Source: Pedobacter nutrimenti (GTDB taxonomy: Bacteria > Bacteroidota > Bacteroidia > Sphingobacteriales > Sphingobacteriaceae). Taken from it: DNA of 64,000 nucleotides. The notes under the pieces were generated by a model. That model did not search any database, was not told the DNA's origin, and saw only the letters and a list, made by a program, of their open reading frames with translations. Below are positions 1-8,685 of the stretch, piece by piece (the first letter of the stretch is position 1; each line of letters starts with the position of its first letter). The position numbers and the translations under genes were made by a program. The DNA is taken from the NCBI RefSeq assembly GCF_003208655.1, contig NZ_QKLU01000001.1, positions 310,001-374,000 of the forward strand, read 5' to 3'.

Positions 1-1
1 G

Positions 2-1177
2 GCCAAACAGCTTAACCTGATTGGAATGAAAGTAAAACAGATTACTTCGGTTTCCGATGATGCTGAGCATATTATGCAGGCACTTTCTGAAGCAAGAAAA
101 AGGGCCGAAGTGGTATTGATTACCGGTGGGCTTGGTCCAACAAAGGATGATATTACCAAAATAACGCTGGCCAAGTATTTCAATATGGGTTTCAGACGGG
201 ATGAGCAAACTTTAAAACATGTAGAATCTATTTTTGAAAGGTTCAAAAAGCCCATGCTGGACATCAATAAAAAACAGGCAGATGTTCCCGATGGCTGTCT
301 GGTGATTCAAAATAAGAATGGGACAGCCCCCTGTATGTGGTTTGAGCATCAGGGGACAATTTTTGTGTCTATGCCAGGCGTACCTTTTGAAATGATGTAC
401 CTGATGGACGATGAAATTTTGCCAAGATTGAAAAAGGCTTTCCAGCTTCCGGTGATTTATCATAAAACCATTTTGACTGTAAATATTGGTGAGTCTTTTC
501 TGGCCCAGGAAATAGAAGAAATTGAAAACAGTCTGCCCTCATTTATTAAACTTGCTTATTTGCCAAAATTAGGGCAGTTGCGTTTACGGTTAAGCGCCTC
601 AGGAGAAGACGAAGTATTGCTTAAAAAAGAAGTTGATCATTATGCTGCACTGATTATAAATAAGATAAAGCCTTTTGTGGTCATTGATCAGGACCTGCCA
701 CTTGAAAAAGCTTTGCTTGATCTGATGGAGTCAAAAAACATAACCCTTTCAACTGCAGAAAGCTGTACAGGTGGATACATCGCCCATCTGATTACACAGC
801 ATCCGGGATGTTCTGTTGTATATCAGGGCGGTGCAGTAACCTATTCTTATGAACTGAAAGAGTCGGTTTTGGGCGTTTCTAAGAAGACTCTTGATCGTTA
901 TGGAGCAGTAAGTGAGCAGACGGTTGAAGAAATGGCCCTGGGGGCTTTAGCGCATTTCAAAACGGATTATGCAGTTGCTGTAAGTGGCATTGCCGGACCC
1001 GATGGCGGAACAGAGGATAAGCCGGTTGGAACAGTATGGATAGCTGTTGCAGGTGAGGGAAAAGTAAAAGCTAAATTGTTCCATTTTGCAGGGAAAAGAC
1101 TTCAGAATATAGAACGTTCTGCGGTAGCTGCATTGGGCATGGTCTTAAATCTGGTCAGAGAAAACAGACCAATATAA
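2..1177 (+). CDS. cinA: CinA family protein (competence/damage-inducible, nicotinamide-nucleotide amidase), 5' end outside window
   Basis: The reading frame is open from base 2, so the gene starts upstream of the window; the first ATG (base 26) is internal. The N-terminal part is a MoaB/Mog-like molybdopterin-binding fold with the GGLGPTKDD signature. The C-terminal CinA domain (roughly the last 160 residues) carries AESCTGG, the catalytic-serine region of NMN deamidases, and SGIAGPDGG. The family recycles the pyridine nucleotide by-product NMN and in some species is linked to competence. It is separated by 122 bases from the E2 acyltransferase gene on the same strand. Identification is secure from both domains; the in vivo role in this species is inferred from the family. 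Confidence 0.93.
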   Translation, partial: AKQLNLIGMKVKQITSVSDDAEHIMQALSEARKRAEVVLITGGLGPTKDDITKITLAKYFNMGFRRDEQTLKHVESIFERFKKPMLDINKKQADVPDGCLVIQNKNGTAPCMWFEHQGTIFVSMPGVPFEMMYLMDDEILPRLKKAFQLPVIYHKTILTVNIGESFLAQEIEEIENSLPSFIKLAYLPKLGQLRLRLSASGEDEVLLKKEVDHYAALIINKIKPFVVIDQDLPLEKALLDLMESKNITLSTAESCTGGYIAHLITQHPGCSVVYQGGAVTYSYELKESVLGVSKKTLDRYGAVSEQTVEEMALGALAHFKTDYAVAVSGIAGPDGGTEDKPVGTVWIAVAGEGKVKAKLFHFAGKRLQNIERSAVAALGMVLNLVRENRPI

Positions 1178-1254
1178 ATTTTGTTATTTTATGGATTTGA
1201 AGAATAAATAACAATCTGTTTCAACTTGGCTATCATTAAGTCTGTAAAAAGATT

Positions 1255-1262
1255 TACTTTTG
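1255..1262 (+). promoter_or_regulatory. Candidate -7 promoter element for the E2 gene
   Basis: TACTTTTG matches the Bacteroidota -7 consensus TAnnTTTG and lies 37 bases before the ATG of the E2 gene. A TTG is present upstream, but the spacing (26 bases) is longer than usual, so only the -7 element is proposed. Confidence 0.4.
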
Positions 1263-1299
1263 CAGCGGATAACGAATTATAAATTTACTGTAAACCAAA

Positions 1300-2631
1300 A
1301 TGGCTCAATACGAATTACTGTTACCCAAAATGGGAGAGAGTGTTGCTGAAGCAACCCTGATTAAGTGGGTAAAACAACCCGGTGATATGATACTGCTGGA
1401 TGACACTATATTGGAAATAGCTACCGATAAGGTTGATTCTGAAGTACCCTCACCAGTTGCAGGGAAACTGGTGAAACAGTTGTTCAAGGAAGACGATGTC
1501 GTTCAGGTCGGTGCGGTAATTGCCATTATAGAAACGGATGCTGCCGATAGTCCGGTGACCAAAGAAGAAGTTGCTGAACCACACATTGAAGAAGTGGTAC
1601 AGAACATTCCAGGAACTGAGCAACTGAGCGCTACACCACAAGTATCTTTTTCTGAAACTGACCGTTTTTATTCTCCTTTGGTGAAAAGTATTGCGGCGCA
1701 GGAGAACATCAGTGTTCAGGAACTGAATTCCATTAAAGGAAGTGGGGCAGATGGACGTTTAACCAAGGACGATTTACTGAATTATATTCAGCATAAAACA
1801 GGTGCAGGAAAAATGGAAAGTACGCCTGTAGCGGCTGTTCAGGTCTCTCAGACAGAAACACAGGCAAGTGCATTGCCAACTGCGGTTAAAGCCCCGGCAC
1901 CTCAAAGCGTTAGTCTGAATGGCGGTGATGAGCTCATTGAAATGGACAGAATGAGAAAACTTATTGCCGAGCACATGGTTATGAGTAAACAGACCTCTCC
2001 TCATGTGACTTCTTTTGTTGAAGCCGATGTAACCAATATGGTTTTATGGAGAGAAAAAGTGAAAAAGAACTTTGAAAAAAGGGAGAATGAAAAAATCACT
2101 TTTACACCCATTTTCATAGAAGCGGTAACCAAGGCGATCAAAGACTTTCCAATGATCAATGTAAGTGTTAATGGTAGTCAGATTATAAAAAAACGGGATA
2201 TAAACATTGGAATGGCTGCTGCTTTACCAAGTGGTAATTTGATTGTTCCGGTGATAAAAAATGCCGATCAGTTAAACCTGGTTGGTTTGACCAAATCGGT
2301 CAATGACCTGGCAAACAGGGCGCGTATTTCCAAACTTAAGCCAGATGAAACTCAAAATGGTACTTTTACGCTAACCAATGTGGGATCTTTTGGAAACGTG
2401 ATGGGGACACCGATCATCAATCAACCGCAGGTAGCCATATTGGCTGTTGGTGCTATAAAAAAGAAACCAGCGGTCCTGGAAACAGAATTTGGAGATGTGA
2501 TTGCAATTCGTCATATGATGTTCCTGTCGCTGTCTTATGACCATAGGGTAGTAGACGGTGCACTGGGTGGATCTTTTGTACGGAGGGTAGCAGATTACCT
2601 TGAAAACTGGGATGTAAACAGAGAAATATAA
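1300..2631 (+). CDS. 2-oxo acid dehydrogenase complex E2 component (dihydrolipoyl acyltransferase)
   Basis: This is the acyl-transferring core of a 2-oxo acid dehydrogenase complex. Residues 1-78 are a lipoyl domain with the lipoylated lysine at K44 in the ATDKVDSE motif. Around 122-160 lies the peripheral subunit-binding domain that docks E1/E3, and from about 210 the catalytic domain ends with DHRVVDG (His415, Asp419). Linkers are Ala/Pro/Gln rich, as usual for swinging-arm proteins. With 443 residues and a single lipoyl domain it resembles branched-chain E2 proteins more than the longer pyruvate E2s, but no E1 or E3 gene is nearby, so the substrate cannot be settled. A strong terminator follows. 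Confidence 0.93.
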   Translation: MAQYELLLPKMGESVAEATLIKWVKQPGDMILLDDTILEIATDKVDSEVPSPVAGKLVKQLFKEDDVVQVGAVIAIIETDAADSPVTKEEVAEPHIEEVVQNIPGTEQLSATPQVSFSETDRFYSPLVKSIAAQENISVQELNSIKGSGADGRLTKDDLLNYIQHKTGAGKMESTPVAAVQVSQTETQASALPTAVKAPAPQSVSLNGGDELIEMDRMRKLIAEHMVMSKQTSPHVTSFVEADVTNMVLWREKVKKNFEKRENEKITFTPIFIEAVTKAIKDFPMINVSVNGSQIIKKRDINIGMAAALPSGNLIVPVIKNADQLNLVGLTKSVNDLANRARISKLKPDETQNGTFTLTNVGSFGNVMGTPIINQPQVAILAVGAIKKKPAVLETEFGDVIAIRHMMFLSLSYDHRVVDGALGGSFVRRVADYLENWDVNREI

Positions 2632-2634
2632 AAT

Positions 2635-2668
2635 AAAAAGGCCGGATAAATATCCGGCCTTTTTATTT
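2635..2668. terminator. Bidirectional intrinsic terminator
   Basis: An A-run, the stem GGCCGGAT / ATCCGGCC with a 4-base loop, and a T-run lie between the convergent E2 and homoserine dehydrogenase genes. The A and T flanks make it work on both strands. Confidence 0.93.
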
Positions 2669-2681
2669 TATTACCTGATAT

Positions 2682-3926
2682 CTAAGAATGTAAAGCAGCC
2701 TCTTCTTCTGCTACAGCTTTAATTTGTTGTTCTGTATAATTGTAGCGGCCAGTATGCGCAATAAATATATTTTTTTCCTGAAGCAACTCTTTGTTGGCCA
2801 GTAAATCTTTTAGGCTGACGCTACCAATAACGTATTTATAGTCGTTACGGGTAAAACGCTCTACAATGTTTTGAATTTTAAGTTTCTCTACGGTGTATTC
2901 ATGTTCGTAACGGAGATAAATCTCTATATTGACATTGTCTGTATGGCTCAAACCATTTTGCTGGTGGTATTTTTTGTATTCATATTTATAACCGTACCGC
3001 AAGGCAGCAATGTCCGATAATACGGCAGCCCCGGTTGGATGACCACCGGCACCTTTACCAAAAAAGAACTGTTTGTCTGCGAAGGCTGCCTGAACGGTTA
3101 CACCATTATATTCATTTTCAACATTGAATAAAAAGTCGTCTGACTTTACAAATTTTGGCAGCACATAGGTAATGATTTGCTTTGTGCTTATCTTTCTGGC
3201 TGTGGGTACAAGCTTTATTTTAAAATTCTTTTCCCTGGCATAATTGATGTCATTTTCGGATAAATTTTGAATACCTACATTAAGAATTTTATCTGGATTG
3301 ATGAACAGGCCGTAAGCGTGTGCAGTGGCAATGGCGAGCTTAAATTTAGGATCATAGCCACCAACATCAAGAATAGGGTTTGTTTCTGCAAAGCCAAGGT
3401 CCTGTGCTTGCTTCAGGGCTATATGATAATCCAGGTTTTCATTAAATATTTTGGAAAGGATATAATTGGAAGATCCATTAAATATACCGCTTATCCCATG
3501 AAGTAGTTCATTGTCGTAGTATTCCTCCAGGTTTCTGATAATTGGAATACTTCCGCATACAGCTCCTTCATATAGTAAAGAAGCGCCATATTTTTCCTGA
3601 AGTTCGACCAGTTCCGAAAGGTGGCTGGCAATCATTTTTTTATTTGCTGAAACAACATGTTTTCCTGAGATCAAAGCCCTGCGGACAATTTGAAATGCAG
3701 CATCTGCATCATCTATCAACTCAACGATGGTGTTAATTTCAGGATTGTTCAGCAACTCATCGTGATTGGTTGTAAATAAGCCTGCTTCAAGGCTGCGTTT
3801 TTTATCGGGATTTTTGATGGCAATTTTTATAATCTCCAGATTGAGGTCCTGTCCTTTGATGATGTCATGGAGCCCTTGTCCGACCACCCCAAAACCAAAT
3901 AACCCGATTTTAAGTCTATTACTCAT
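2682..3926 (-). CDS. hom: Homoserine dehydrogenase
   Basis: Reduces aspartate semialdehyde to homoserine with NAD(P)H, the branch point to threonine and methionine. The N-terminus has the dinucleotide-binding loop GFGVVGQG (residues 11-18), then the catalytic domain with NGSSNYIL and a C-terminal extension of about 100 residues that may be regulatory. It is a stand-alone enzyme, not fused to aspartokinase. The ATG directly abuts the metX stop codon (zero bases between them), so the two are almost certainly co-translated, and the gene is the third enzyme of the SAM-riboswitch operon. Its presence there suggests it feeds homoserine mainly into methionine. Confidence 0.93.
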   Translation of the reverse strand: MSNRLKIGLFGFGVVGQGLHDIIKGQDLNLEIIKIAIKNPDKKRSLEAGLFTTNHDELLNNPEINTIVELIDDADAAFQIVRRALISGKHVVSANKKMIASHLSELVELQEKYGASLLYEGAVCGSIPIIRNLEEYYDNELLHGISGIFNGSSNYILSKIFNENLDYHIALKQAQDLGFAETNPILDVGGYDPKFKLAIATAHAYGLFINPDKILNVGIQNLSENDINYAREKNFKIKLVPTARKISTKQIITYVLPKFVKSDDFLFNVENEYNGVTVQAAFADKQFFFGKGAGGHPTGAAVLSDIAALRYGYKYEYKKYHQQNGLSHTDNVNIEIYLRYEHEYTVEKLKIQNIVERFTRNDYKYVIGSVSLKDLLANKELLQEKNIFIAHTGRYNYTEQQIKAVAEEEAALHS

Positions 3927-4985
3927 TTATGCTGTTTTATGTAGTTTAATAATCTTTTTATTTATACTTTCTTTTAAAAAATTGCCAATCACATTGGTTA
4001 GTGTGTCTGTTTCAATAAGAAATCCATCGTGACCATAGGCTGAAGTAATGGCGTGAAATTCTGCGTCTTTAATATGTTCACTTAAAAATTTTTGCTCAGA
4101 TAAAGGGAACAGTACATCATTCTCGACGCCAATAATTAAGGAATTGGCTTTTACATCTGCTAAAGCATCGATGATGCTTTTTTTACCTCTTCCTACATTA
4201 TGGCTGTCCATAGCTTTGCTCAGGTACCAGTAGCTATAGGCGTTGAAACGTTTACAAAGTTTTTCGCCCTGGTAATTCTGATAGGAAGAAGCCCTGAAAT
4301 CAGTGACTTTATGATTAACGCTTTCCAGTTGGGTAGAAGCATAGGCATCATAAGTTCTATAAGACAGTAAAGCTATGCTTCTGGCTACTTTAAGGCCTTT
4401 TGATCCTCCTTCGGGTTGCTGGGCATAGAATGTCCGGTCTGTACTGATGGCCAACCGCTGACTTTCATTAAAAGCAATGCCCCATGGAGAATGTACAGCA
4501 TTAGTGGCAACCAGGATCAGGTTGTCGATTTTTGAAGGATCTGCAATGGCCCATTCCAGTGCCTGCTGTCCGCCAAGTGAGCCACCAATTAATACCTTGA
4601 TTTGCTGGACTAAAAGATGATCAGCTAAAAGTTGATGGGCTTTTACAAGGTCTCTTATGGTAAATTCCGGAAAAGAGAGGTAATAGGGTTGTCCGGTTAT
4701 GGGGTTCGTACTCAAAGGATTGGTAGAGCCATAATGTGAGCCGATTACATTGGCACAAATGATAAAATGCTCTTCGGGATTAAAGAGCGCTTTTGTTCCA
4801 AAAAGCCCTTTCCACCAATCAAGTACATCTGCATTGGCAGTTAGTGCATGGCAGGCCCAGATGACATTGTCTTTTTTTGCATTGAGCCTGCCATAGGTCT
4901 GGTAAGCAATTTCTAAACCCCGGAGTTTTTTTCCGTTCTCCAGTTTAAATAGTTTTTTATGATGATATATGTTTGTTGTACCCAT
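3927..4985 (-). CDS. metX: Homoserine O-acetyltransferase
   Basis: Transfers acetyl from acetyl-CoA to homoserine, making the substrate for MetY. It is an alpha/beta hydrolase-fold protein: nucleophile Ser136 in GGSLGGQ, acid in the GVENDVLFP segment, and a C-terminal YGHDGF histidine. The frame is open further upstream (to 5078) inside metY, but homology to the family begins at MGTTNIYHHKK. I therefore take the ATG at 4985, which gives 352 residues and a 19-base gap after the metY stop. It lies second in the metY-metX-hom operon. A succinyl-specific enzyme cannot be excluded by eye, but the pairing with MetY favours acetyl. Confidence 0.93.
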   Translation of the reverse strand: MGTTNIYHHKKLFKLENGKKLRGLEIAYQTYGRLNAKKDNVIWACHALTANADVLDWWKGLFGTKALFNPEEHFIICANVIGSHYGSTNPLSTNPITGQPYYLSFPEFTIRDLVKAHQLLADHLLVQQIKVLIGGSLGGQQALEWAIADPSKIDNLILVATNAVHSPWGIAFNESQRLAISTDRTFYAQQPEGGSKGLKVARSIALLSYRTYDAYASTQLESVNHKVTDFRASSYQNYQGEKLCKRFNAYSYWYLSKAMDSHNVGRGKKSIIDALADVKANSLIIGVENDVLFPLSEQKFLSEHIKDAEFHAITSAYGHDGFLIETDTLTNVIGNFLKESINKKIIKLHKTA

Positions 4986-5004
4986 TGTTTTGTTTGATTT
5001 GATC

Positions 5005-6448
<1,444 letters not shown>

Positions 6449-6592
6449 TTAATTCTGATGTATGCAGCAGCACATACAAATTGATGGCTGCAGAGTACAA
6501 CAAGCAGATGTATTACTTAGAATAAGTTCTACAGAAGGGCTGTTGAAGCCTGGATTTTCGCGAAAGCGGATTTGATTGTAATTGATGTTCAT
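6449..6592 (-). CDS. Cys-rich 47-residue upstream ORF between SAM-I riboswitch and metY (possible leader peptide)
   Basis: The ATG lies about 11 bases after the 3' end of the SAM-I aptamer and the ORF ends 127 bases before metY. It has 47 codons and a TAA stop. The C-terminal third holds six cysteines (31, 32, 39, 41, 42, 43), including CMCCC encoded by TGT ATG TGC TGC TGC. There is no signal peptide or known domain. The region before the start is A-rich (GAACTAAAATG), as is common in Bacteroidota. Two mutually exclusive hairpins overlap the Cys codons. I infer a cysteine-sensing leader peptide comparable in logic to amino acid attenuators; a small metal- or thiol-binding protein is the alternative. 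Translation is unproven. Confidence 0.55.
   Translation of the reverse strand: MNINYNQIRFRENPGFNSPSVELILSNTSACCTLQPSICMCCCIHQN
6459..6492 (-). promoter_or_regulatory. Two mutually exclusive hairpins over the Cys codons of the upstream ORF
   Basis: Hairpin one: TGCAGC/GCTGCA (6463-6468 with 6487-6492). Hairpin two: TGTATG/CATACA (6459-6464 with 6473-6478). They share bases, so only one can form at once. Both cover the TGT ATG TGC TGC TGC Cys tract, so a ribosome paused there would decide which forms. Confidence 0.45.
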
Positions 6593-6602
6593 TTTAGTTC
6601 AA

Positions 6603-6713
6603 ATTTATCTTTCCAGTCAACACCTGTTGACTGGTCAGGAATTGGCACCTTCTTCCGTTTGGTAGGGTTGCCAGTGGGTCAATGAGCCTGTCTCTCGCCA
6701 CTTCTTTATAAAT
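6603..6713 (-). ncRNA. SAM-I (S-box) riboswitch
   Basis: Read on the minus strand, the RNA contains the S-box core: GTGGCGAGAGACAGGCTC, then ACTGGCAACC, then AAGGTGCCAATTCC. P1 is formed by TTTAT/ATAAA at the ends, P2 by GTGG/CCAC, and P4 by a perfect 9-bp hairpin CCAGTCAAC/GTTGACTGG. It senses S-adenosylmethionine and lies upstream of metY-metX-hom. No classic terminator follows the aptamer directly. Instead the P1 3' strand ends about 11 bases from the start codon of the Cys-rich upstream ORF, so SAM binding may act on that start. Confidence 0.92.
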
Positions 6714-6741
6714 CAAACCCCTGCAAAGAGGTAATGACTTG

Positions 6742-6757
6742 ATCAGCTATTGCTGAT
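6742..6757 (-). other. Hairpin at the predicted 5' end of the met leader
   Basis: ATCAGC / GCTGAT with a 4-base loop, a perfect 6-bp stem. From the promoter position it would sit within the first bases of the transcript and may protect the 5' end. Confidence 0.45.
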
Positions 6758-6764
6758 GATGGTA

Positions 6765-6795
6765 CAAATATAGAGAATAAAAATTACATACAAAA
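6765..6795 (-). promoter_or_regulatory. Promoter of the SAM-riboswitch metY operon
   Basis: On the minus strand TATATTTG (6765-6772) is a perfect TAnnTTTG -7 box. TTTTG (6791-6795) lies 18 bases upstream, a good Bacteroidota -33/-7 pair. Transcription would start near 6758, just before the leader hairpin. It separates the metB-like gene from the riboswitch operon. Confidence 0.65.
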
Positions 6796-6883
6796 TATAA
6801 TTCTGATTTTTTTGAATTTTAGGGTTGGTATTGCAAATAAAATTAGGTTAAAAGCCTCTATGCAATTAATATGTTGGTGAACT

Positions 6884-7999
6884 TTAATTCAAGGCCTGTT
6901 CCAAATCTGAAATAAGATCATCAATATGTTCAAGTCCTGCCGATATCCGGATCAGGTTTTGAGGCGTTTTTGTGTCTGGCCCTTCCACAGAGGCCCTGTG
7001 TTCTATAAGGCTTTCCACCCCACCAAGGCTGGTGGCTTGCGCAAATATTTTTACGCTATTGACTACTTTTTTGGCCTCAGTTACACCTCCTTTAACTAAA
7101 ATCGACAGCATACCTCCAAAGCCAGTCATTTGAGCCGCGGCAATTTTATGTAGGGGATGGGTGTTTAAGCCAGGATAATACACCGTTTCTATTTTAGGAT
7201 GTTTTTCCAGGAAAAGAGCAAGGGCCATACCGTTATGGCAATGTCCCTGCATGCGATAGGATAAGGTTTTTATGCTTCTTAACAAAAGATAGCAATCAAA
7301 AGGGGAGGGAACAGCGCCACCGATTTGCTGGATATTTCTTATTTTTTCCCAGTACTCATTACGCTTGGAAGTGATCAGTGCGCCGCCAAGTACATCACTA
7401 TGGCCTCCAATATATTTTGTGGAAGAATGCATCACGATATCTGCACCCAGTTGAATCGGATTTTGAAGACAAGGGGATGCAAAAGTACTGTCACAGGCAA
7501 ATATCAGGTTGTGTTTTCTTGTTATAGCGGCGATGGCAGGGATATCTGTAATTTTTAAAAGTGGATTCGAAGGGCTTTCTGCCCATATCATCACGGTATT
7601 GGGTTTCAGAAAGGCTTCAATTTCTTCTGTTTTGGTCAGATCAATAAAGTCAAATTCAAGAGTGTATTCAAAAATGGACTGTAATTGCTTTTTGAAGCCC
7701 CAATACATGTCATCTGGTGCTATTATATGACTGCCTGGTTTTAGTGCCTGAAAAATGCTCATTCCTGCTGCATTACCTGAAGAGAAGGTACAGGCATCTT
7801 CTCCATGTTCGAGTTCTGACAGCACTTTTTCCAATGCTGTCCGGTTGGGGTTACTGACCCTGCTGTACATATGTCCTCCCGGGTATCCACCTTGTTCATC
7901 CCTTAAAAAGGTTGTAGAAAGGCTAATTGGAGGGGTAACATCACCAGTGGCAGATTTATATAGGTTTCCACTATGTATGGCAAGGGTTTCAGGCTTCAT
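6884..7999 (-). CDS. Cystathionine gamma-synthase/lyase family PLP enzyme
   Basis: A 371-residue member of the Cys/Met metabolism PLP family, with internal lysine K195 in SSTKYIGGHSD, substrate-phosphate motif YSRVSNPNRTALE, and the conserved SLGGVESL near the C-terminus. It would join or cleave the C-S bond of cystathionine: gamma-synthase (metB), gamma-lyase or beta-lyase (metC). Sequence by eye does not separate these. It lies upstream of the metY operon on the same strand but is cut off from the SAM riboswitch, which lies downstream of it, so it is likely transcribed separately. Together with MetY it gives the cell direct-sulfhydrylation and trans-sulfuration enzymes side by side. Confidence 0.88.
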   Translation of the reverse strand: MKPETLAIHSGNLYKSATGDVTPPISLSTTFLRDEQGGYPGGHMYSRVSNPNRTALEKVLSELEHGEDACTFSSGNAAGMSIFQALKPGSHIIAPDDMYWGFKKQLQSIFEYTLEFDFIDLTKTEEIEAFLKPNTVMIWAESPSNPLLKITDIPAIAAITRKHNLIFACDSTFASPCLQNPIQLGADIVMHSSTKYIGGHSDVLGGALITSKRNEYWEKIRNIQQIGGAVPSPFDCYLLLRSIKTLSYRMQGHCHNGMALALFLEKHPKIETVYYPGLNTHPLHKIAAAQMTGFGGMLSILVKGGVTEAKKVVNSVKIFAQATSLGGVESLIEHRASVEGPDTKTPQNLIRISAGLEHIDDLISDLEQALN

Positions 8000-8034
8000 A
8001 TAATTAATTTTATAAAGATAATTGTCGTTGTTCT

Positions 8035-8042
8035 CAAATTTA
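8035..8042 (-). promoter_or_regulatory. Candidate -7 element of the metB-like gene
   Basis: TAAATTTG on the minus strand matches TAnnTTTG and lies 35 bases upstream of the start codon. No clear -33 TTTG at the normal spacing. Confidence 0.38.
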
Positions 8043-8110
8043 GGTGATAAAATTTAAAAGCAGTTCTATTTTGGCAGGATTTATGTATTGATCCGACAAA
8101 AGACAAGTAT

Positions 8111-8611
8111 ATGAAAAGAATATTAGTTATAGCTGCCATTTTATGTAGTTCATTAATGGTTTTACAAAGTTGTTCAACACCGAAGGGTGCTTCTTCTGCC
8201 ACTGCTGATTTGAAAAGGGGAAGAGTAACCGGAACATGGATCCTGAACGATATAACTTTTGATGGTATTCCGCCTATAGCAGTCAGAGGCCTGTTTGATG
8301 AGCCATCCTATAAATGTTTTGTTGGGAGTACCTGGCGTTTAACAAACAGCGGTAACGGAAGTTATGCTTTACCAGGTGGGGGAGATGGCTGTATTGCTAA
8401 AACACAAACTATTTTCTGGTCTGTAAGCACCGGTGATGGAACTTTTCAGTTTAAAAAATTATACGAAGGTGATAAGGCCAAAAATGTAACCTCTGGTTAC
8501 AGGTTAATTCTTTCTGCCACTACTGGGGATAACCTGGTTTTGAAATCGCCAATCACTTATGGAAATACAACAGCTTACATCGTAATGAATTTTTCGAAAG
8601 CTGCAAAATAA
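8111..8611 (+). CDS. Lipocalin-like lipoprotein
   Basis: The N-terminus is a lipoprotein signal with lipobox LQSC (Cys21). The mature part (about 145 residues) begins with a KRGRVTGTWILNDITFDG segment and has a run of predicted beta strands with small-residue turns, as in the lipocalin-like (DUF4923/lipocalin_4 type) proteins of Bacteroidota. I do not know a ligand. It is a single-gene unit: divergent from the metB-like gene and closed by a strong terminator. Lipoprotein status is well supported; the lipocalin assignment is by overall pattern only. Confidence 0.75.
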   Translation: MKRILVIAAILCSSLMVLQSCSTPKGASSATADLKRGRVTGTWILNDITFDGIPPIAVRGLFDEPSYKCFVGSTWRLTNSGNGSYALPGGGDGCIAKTQTIFWSVSTGDGTFQFKKLYEGDKAKNVTSGYRLILSATTGDNLVLKSPITYGNTTAYIVMNFSKAAK

Positions 8612-8637
8612 TTTGGTTAGTAAATTTGGTTTAGGTT

Positions 8638-8671
8638 AAAAAGGAGGCTCTGGTTAAGCCTCCTTTTTTTT
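8638..8671. terminator. Intrinsic terminator after the lipoprotein gene
   Basis: A-run, stem GGAGGCT/AGCCTCC, 7-base loop, then an 8-base T-run. It lies between the convergent lipoprotein and purL genes and can act in both directions. Confidence 0.92.
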
Positions 8672-8685
8672 GTCCTGAATTTTTG

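Noticed and set aside
8111..8130. -7 promoter box TATTTTG upstream of the lipoprotein
   Set aside because: One base short of the TAnnTTTG consensus; not reliable.
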